Positions 61,261 to 64,000 of a stretch of DNA of 64,000 nt are shown piece after piece. A model generated the notes under the pieces. The model did no database searches and had not been told where the DNA came from. It worked only from the letters and a program-made list of their open reading frames with translations. This DNA comes from Dyadobacter luticola (lineage in GTDB: Bacteria > Bacteroidota > Bacteroidia > Cytophagales > Spirosomataceae): contig NZ_VCEJ01000004.1 of the NCBI RefSeq assembly GCF_005860805.1, forward strand, positions 1,178,001-1,242,000, read 5' to 3'. The translations under genes and the position numbers were made by a program. How positions within the stretch are numbered: the stretch's first letter is position 1; every line of letters starts with the position of its first letter.

Positions 61261-62777
61261 TGAGGGGCCGGATGATTTCAGGAAAAGATTTTACTATGGG
61301 TTTTAATATGAAGGCAAATATTTTCAAAAGGATACTTCTGATCATTCCCGTGCTGACTTTGGCGGGTTGCGAAGATTTCCTTTCGACCGAGCCGGACAGC
61401 ACGAGAGCCACCATCACGACACCCAAACAGGTATCGCAGCTGCTCACTACTGCATATCCGCAGGCGAGTTACGTCACGTTTTCGGAAGCGATGAGCGACA
61501 ATGTTGCCGATAAAGGTACGGGTACGGACGACAGGACAAACCGCGGTTCATTTTTGTTTGAAGCCGTGGAAGCAACTGTGGATCAGCAGGATTCGCCGGA
61601 TTCTTACTGGGCCGAATGTTACCGCGCAGTGTCGGTAGCAAATGAGGCGCTCGACATTATCAGCAAGGTTTCGAACCCAGATCAGTATAATCCGCAAAAA
61701 GGGGAGGCGCTGCTGGCGAGGGCTTATGCACACTTTATGCTGGTCAATTATTTCAGTAAATTTTACGATCCGCAAAAAGACAATTCTTCGCCGGGTATCC
61801 CGTATGTTACTGAGCCTGAAAAAGTTGTTATTAAAAAATACGATCGCGGGACAGTCGCATCGGTTTATGCACAAGTTGAAAAGGATTTGCTGGAAGGCTT
61901 GCCGCTGATCAGTGACGGCAGCTACACCGTACCAAAATACCACTTCAACCGGGCGGCTGCGAATGCCTTCGCCGCAAGGTTTTATCTTGTTAAAAAAGAT
62001 TATGCAAAAGTGATTGAATATGCCAACCAGGTATTTCCTGGCGGCAGTCTCGCCGCAAACCTCCGCCCCTGGAACACAACTTATGAAAGCTTGTCGCCGC
62101 AGGAGTTGTTCAACACCTATTCCCGCGCGACCGAAAACGCGAACCTGATGCTGGTGGAAACATCGTCCAACTATGGGCGCTATGTGGCCACGTACCGATA
62201 TGGCATGAATTTCGCAAAGTGGCAGGAAATTTCGGCGGGGGAAGGGATCATCGGCGGATCGGCGAGCTGGACGTTTCCGCTGTATTCGCAGGGCGATAAC
62301 AATTACCTGATCCCGAAACTGAACGAATATTTTGTGAGAGAATCCGTGAATGCAGAGATCGGTTTTCCGTATGTCATGTTGCCGGTTTTCACGGTAGAGG
62401 AAGTTTTGTTCAACCGCGCTGAGGCTTACGCTTACCAGAATAACACCGCAGCAGCACTAGCCGACCTGAATACATATGTCAGCAAAAGAGTTGGCAACTA
62501 TAATGCCGCCACGGATGTAGTGACTACAACCAGCATTGCGAGATATTTTGGAACGTCGGTAGTGAGAACAGGGCTTATCAATACGATTCTGGCTTTCAAA
62601 AGAGTTGAGTTTGTACAGGAAGGCATGCGCTGGTTTGACATTCAGCGGTACGGGTTGCAGGTTCAGCATGTGACATTCGGCGGGCAGACCATCACTGTCC
62701 CGGCCGACGATCCGCGCCGGGTGCTGCAAATTCCACAATCGGCGACTATTTCGGGTATTGAACAAAATAGCAGGTAA
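61260..62777 (+). CDS. RagB/SusD family nutrient uptake outer membrane lipoprotein
   Basis: The partner of the upstream SusC. The lipobox LTLAGC follows KRILLIIPV; the ATG at 61308 (MKANIFKRIL) gives the best signal peptide, while the ATG at 61260 makes the TAATG overlap. TPR-type features include EALLARAYAHFMLVNYF, VLFNRAEAYAYQNNTAAALADLN and FKRVEFVQEGMRWFDIQRYG. It is in the shorter SusD class and unlike the first SusD in the window, so a different substrate is likely. Confidence 0.95.
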   Translation: MRGRMISGKDFTMGFNMKANIFKRILLIIPVLTLAGCEDFLSTEPDSTRATITTPKQVSQLLTTAYPQASYVTFSEAMSDNVADKGTGTDDRTNRGSFLFEAVEATVDQQDSPDSYWAECYRAVSVANEALDIISKVSNPDQYNPQKGEALLARAYAHFMLVNYFSKFYDPQKDNSSPGIPYVTEPEKVVIKKYDRGTVASVYAQVEKDLLEGLPLISDGSYTVPKYHFNRAAANAFAARFYLVKKDYAKVIEYANQVFPGGSLAANLRPWNTTYESLSPQELFNTYSRATENANLMLVETSSNYGRYVATYRYGMNFAKWQEISAGEGIIGGSASWTFPLYSQGDNNYLIPKLNEYFVRESVNAEIGFPYVMLPVFTVEEVLFNRAEAYAYQNNTAAALADLNTYVSKRVGNYNAATDVVTTTSIARYFGTSVVRTGLINTILAFKRVEFVQEGMRWFDIQRYGLQVQHVTFGGQTITVPADDPRRVLQIPQSATISGIEQNSR

Positions 62778-62788
62778 CCAGCAAAGAG

Positions 62789-63721
62789 ATGAACATGATT
62801 TTTAAACCAATGTATAAACTAATACTCGCGCTGCTTTGCCTGGGCACGACATTGAGTTCCTGCAAAGAGGAAAAGATCGGGGACGTGGAGGACATTCCCG
62901 GACTCGGCGGTGATTCCTGGGCGCAGGGACCGGTCGATAAATGGATACTGGACAGCCTGACGACGCCTTACAACATTTCGGCGAAGTATAAATGGGACCA
63001 GTTTGAGTTTGCCAACATTACCAAAACGCTTGTCCCACCAGATGAAGCGCAGGTGATCCCGCTGCTGAGTACGATCAAGAAAGCGTGGACATTGCCGTAT
63101 GTGCAGGAAGCCGGGCAGGTTTTCTATAATAAGTATTCGCCCAAATTTTTCATTCTTTCGGGAAGTAATGAATACAATGCAGAAGGCTCGGTAACATTGG
63201 GTACGGCAGAAGGCGGCCGTAAAGTGATTTTGTATGGGGTTAATTTGTTCAAAATCAAAGGTATGGCCGGGTACAATCCGGCGAGGGATTCTTCTTTTGT
63301 GAAAGACTGGTTTCTGCATACCATCCACCACGAGTTTGGCCACATTCTGCATCAAACTGTATTATATCCTGTTGAATTCAAGAACATTACGAAATCTTTA
63401 TATCAGGGAGGAAACTGGATCAACTGGTCGGATGCGGATGCGCGGCGGGATGGTTTTGTGACAGCATATAGCTCTTTCAATTTCGATGAAGATTTTGTGG
63501 AAATGATCGCAATGATGCTGACGGAAGGTAAAGTTGGTTTTGATAAAATCGTCAACTCGATCCCGGAAGGCACCAGTCCACGCGGCGTAACGAAAGCGCA
63601 GGCGCAGGCTTCGCTGCGGCAGAAAGAGGCGATTGTTGTGGCTTATTATAAAAACACCTGGAAAATAGACTTTTACAGCCTGCAAAAAAGGGTTAGAGGG
63701 TCTATGAACAAACTTTTTTAA
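62789..63721 (+). CDS. SusC/SusD-associated zinc metallohydrolase lipoprotein
   Basis: A 310-residue lipoprotein; LILALLCLGTTLSSC ends in a lipobox with Cys25 (an ATG at 62810 is an alternative start). The zinc site HEFGH is at 181-185 (HTIHHEFGHILHQ), with a likely third ligand in DEDFVEMIAMML. This matches the substrate import-associated zinc metallohydrolase group that follows SusC/SusD genes. It probably cuts a peptide or glycopeptide at the cell surface before uptake; substrate unknown. It is 11 bases after SusD. Confidence 0.92.
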   Translation: MNMIFKPMYKLILALLCLGTTLSSCKEEKIGDVEDIPGLGGDSWAQGPVDKWILDSLTTPYNISAKYKWDQFEFANITKTLVPPDEAQVIPLLSTIKKAWTLPYVQEAGQVFYNKYSPKFFILSGSNEYNAEGSVTLGTAEGGRKVILYGVNLFKIKGMAGYNPARDSSFVKDWFLHTIHHEFGHILHQTVLYPVEFKNITKSLYQGGNWINWSDADARRDGFVTAYSSFNFDEDFVEMIAMMLTEGKVGFDKIVNSIPEGTSPRGVTKAQAQASLRQKEAIVVAYYKNTWKIDFYSLQKRVRGSMNKLF

Positions 63722-63728
63722 GACTTAC

Positions 63729-64000
63729 ATGAAGAATTCGATATTATACCTGCTGCTTTTGACCGGTGCTTTTTTCTCCTGCGAAAATAGCGATGACACT
63801 GTTTTTGAAGAGAGCGCTGACGCCCGACTCAATGCAGCCCTGGCTTCTTACGAAAAGCAACTCGTGGAAGCGACCGACGGCTGGAATGCAGTAATTTATC
63901 CCGCAGGCGGCGGCAGTTATGGGTTTTATTTCAAATTCAATGACCAGAACCGGGTCGTCATGTACTCCGATTTCGCGGACGCATCGGCTGGCACCTCCAA
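63729..64000 (+). CDS. DUF4302 domain-containing lipoprotein, N-terminal part (3' end outside window)
   Basis: Only the first 90 residues are in the window. MKNSILYLLLLTGAFFSC is a lipoprotein signal (Cys18). DDTVFEESADARLNAALASYEKQL and DGWNAVIYPAGGGSYGFYFKF match the start of DUF4302, a family commonly encoded after SusC/SusD and the zinc metallohydrolase. It begins seven bases after the metallohydrolase stop, so the four genes form one operon. Function unknown. Confidence 0.88.
   Translation, partial: MKNSILYLLLLTGAFFSCENSDDTVFEESADARLNAALASYEKQLVEATDGWNAVIYPAGGGSYGFYFKFNDQNRVVMYSDFADASAGTS

Noticed and set aside
1..64000. tRNA, rRNA, riboswitch or tmRNA genes
   Set aside because: I read the gaps between genes for cloverleaf-like and conserved riboswitch patterns and saw none; a covariance-model scan would be needed to exclude them.

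Overview
The window looks like a chromosomal stretch of a Bacteroidota bacterium, most likely of the Cytophagales/Spirosomataceae type (Dyadobacter-like; the genus is my inference). The evidence is two SusC/SusD outer-membrane uptake pairs, a DUF4249/TonB-receptor pair, a type IX secretion plug protein, Bacteroidota families such as DUF3276 (PUR-alpha fold), DUF5723 and DUF6934, few Shine-Dalgarno sequences, and several matches to the Bacteroidota promoter element TAnnTTTG. I see no rRNA, tRNA, CRISPR array, insertion sequence or prophage.

Layout. 1-8529 (+): the end of a SusC receptor, its SusD lipoprotein, a giant VCBS/FG-GAP plus ASPIC/UnbV lipoprotein and a vanadium-haloperoxidase-like lipoprotein, which reads as one uptake and processing locus. 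8433-14414: mixed single genes (patatin-like lipase, MBL hydrolase, FAD oxidoreductase, threonine aldolase, DUF1398, DUF421). 14803-21123 (-): a DUF4249 lipoprotein with its TonB receptor, an SMP-30 lactonase-like protein, an AraC regulator and an SDR. 21277-24613: an accessory islet with a DUF6934 gene and a 56-residue partner, a class D beta-lactamase, a DUF433/DUF5615 toxin-antitoxin-like pair, a SymE-like toxin divergent from an XRE regulator, and a small phosphatase-like protein. 24649-28961 (-): a GH18 protein, two tandem Gfo/Idh/MocA paralogues and a HigBA-like pair.

29801-36386 (-) is a sugar-catabolic cluster: AraC regulator, GH88 hydrolase, TIM-barrel isomerase/epimerase, Gfo/Idh oxidoreductase, SDR and MFS importer, with a textbook promoter ahead of the GH88 gene. 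36445-57780 is mostly housekeeping: ABC exporter, PBP1A, MsrB, ATP-grasp with an esterase-like partner, PheS, a stand-alone LytTR regulator, a PorT-like barrel, RadA, RlpA with DUF58, PUR, YchF, the T9SS plug protein, Uma2, an ABC-F protein and a siroheme-synthesis dehydrogenase. 57913-64000 (+) is a second SusC/SusD locus with a zinc metallohydrolase lipoprotein and the start of a DUF4302 lipoprotein.

The most interesting items are the SymE/XRE divergent pair with a shared palindromic operator, the orphan LytTR gene preceded by helically phased repeats, the DUF6934 two-gene module, the haloperoxidase/VCBS uptake locus, the ATP-grasp/esterase pair, and the GH88/Gfo/TIM-barrel operon. All functional calls come from reading motifs by eye; no database search was run.
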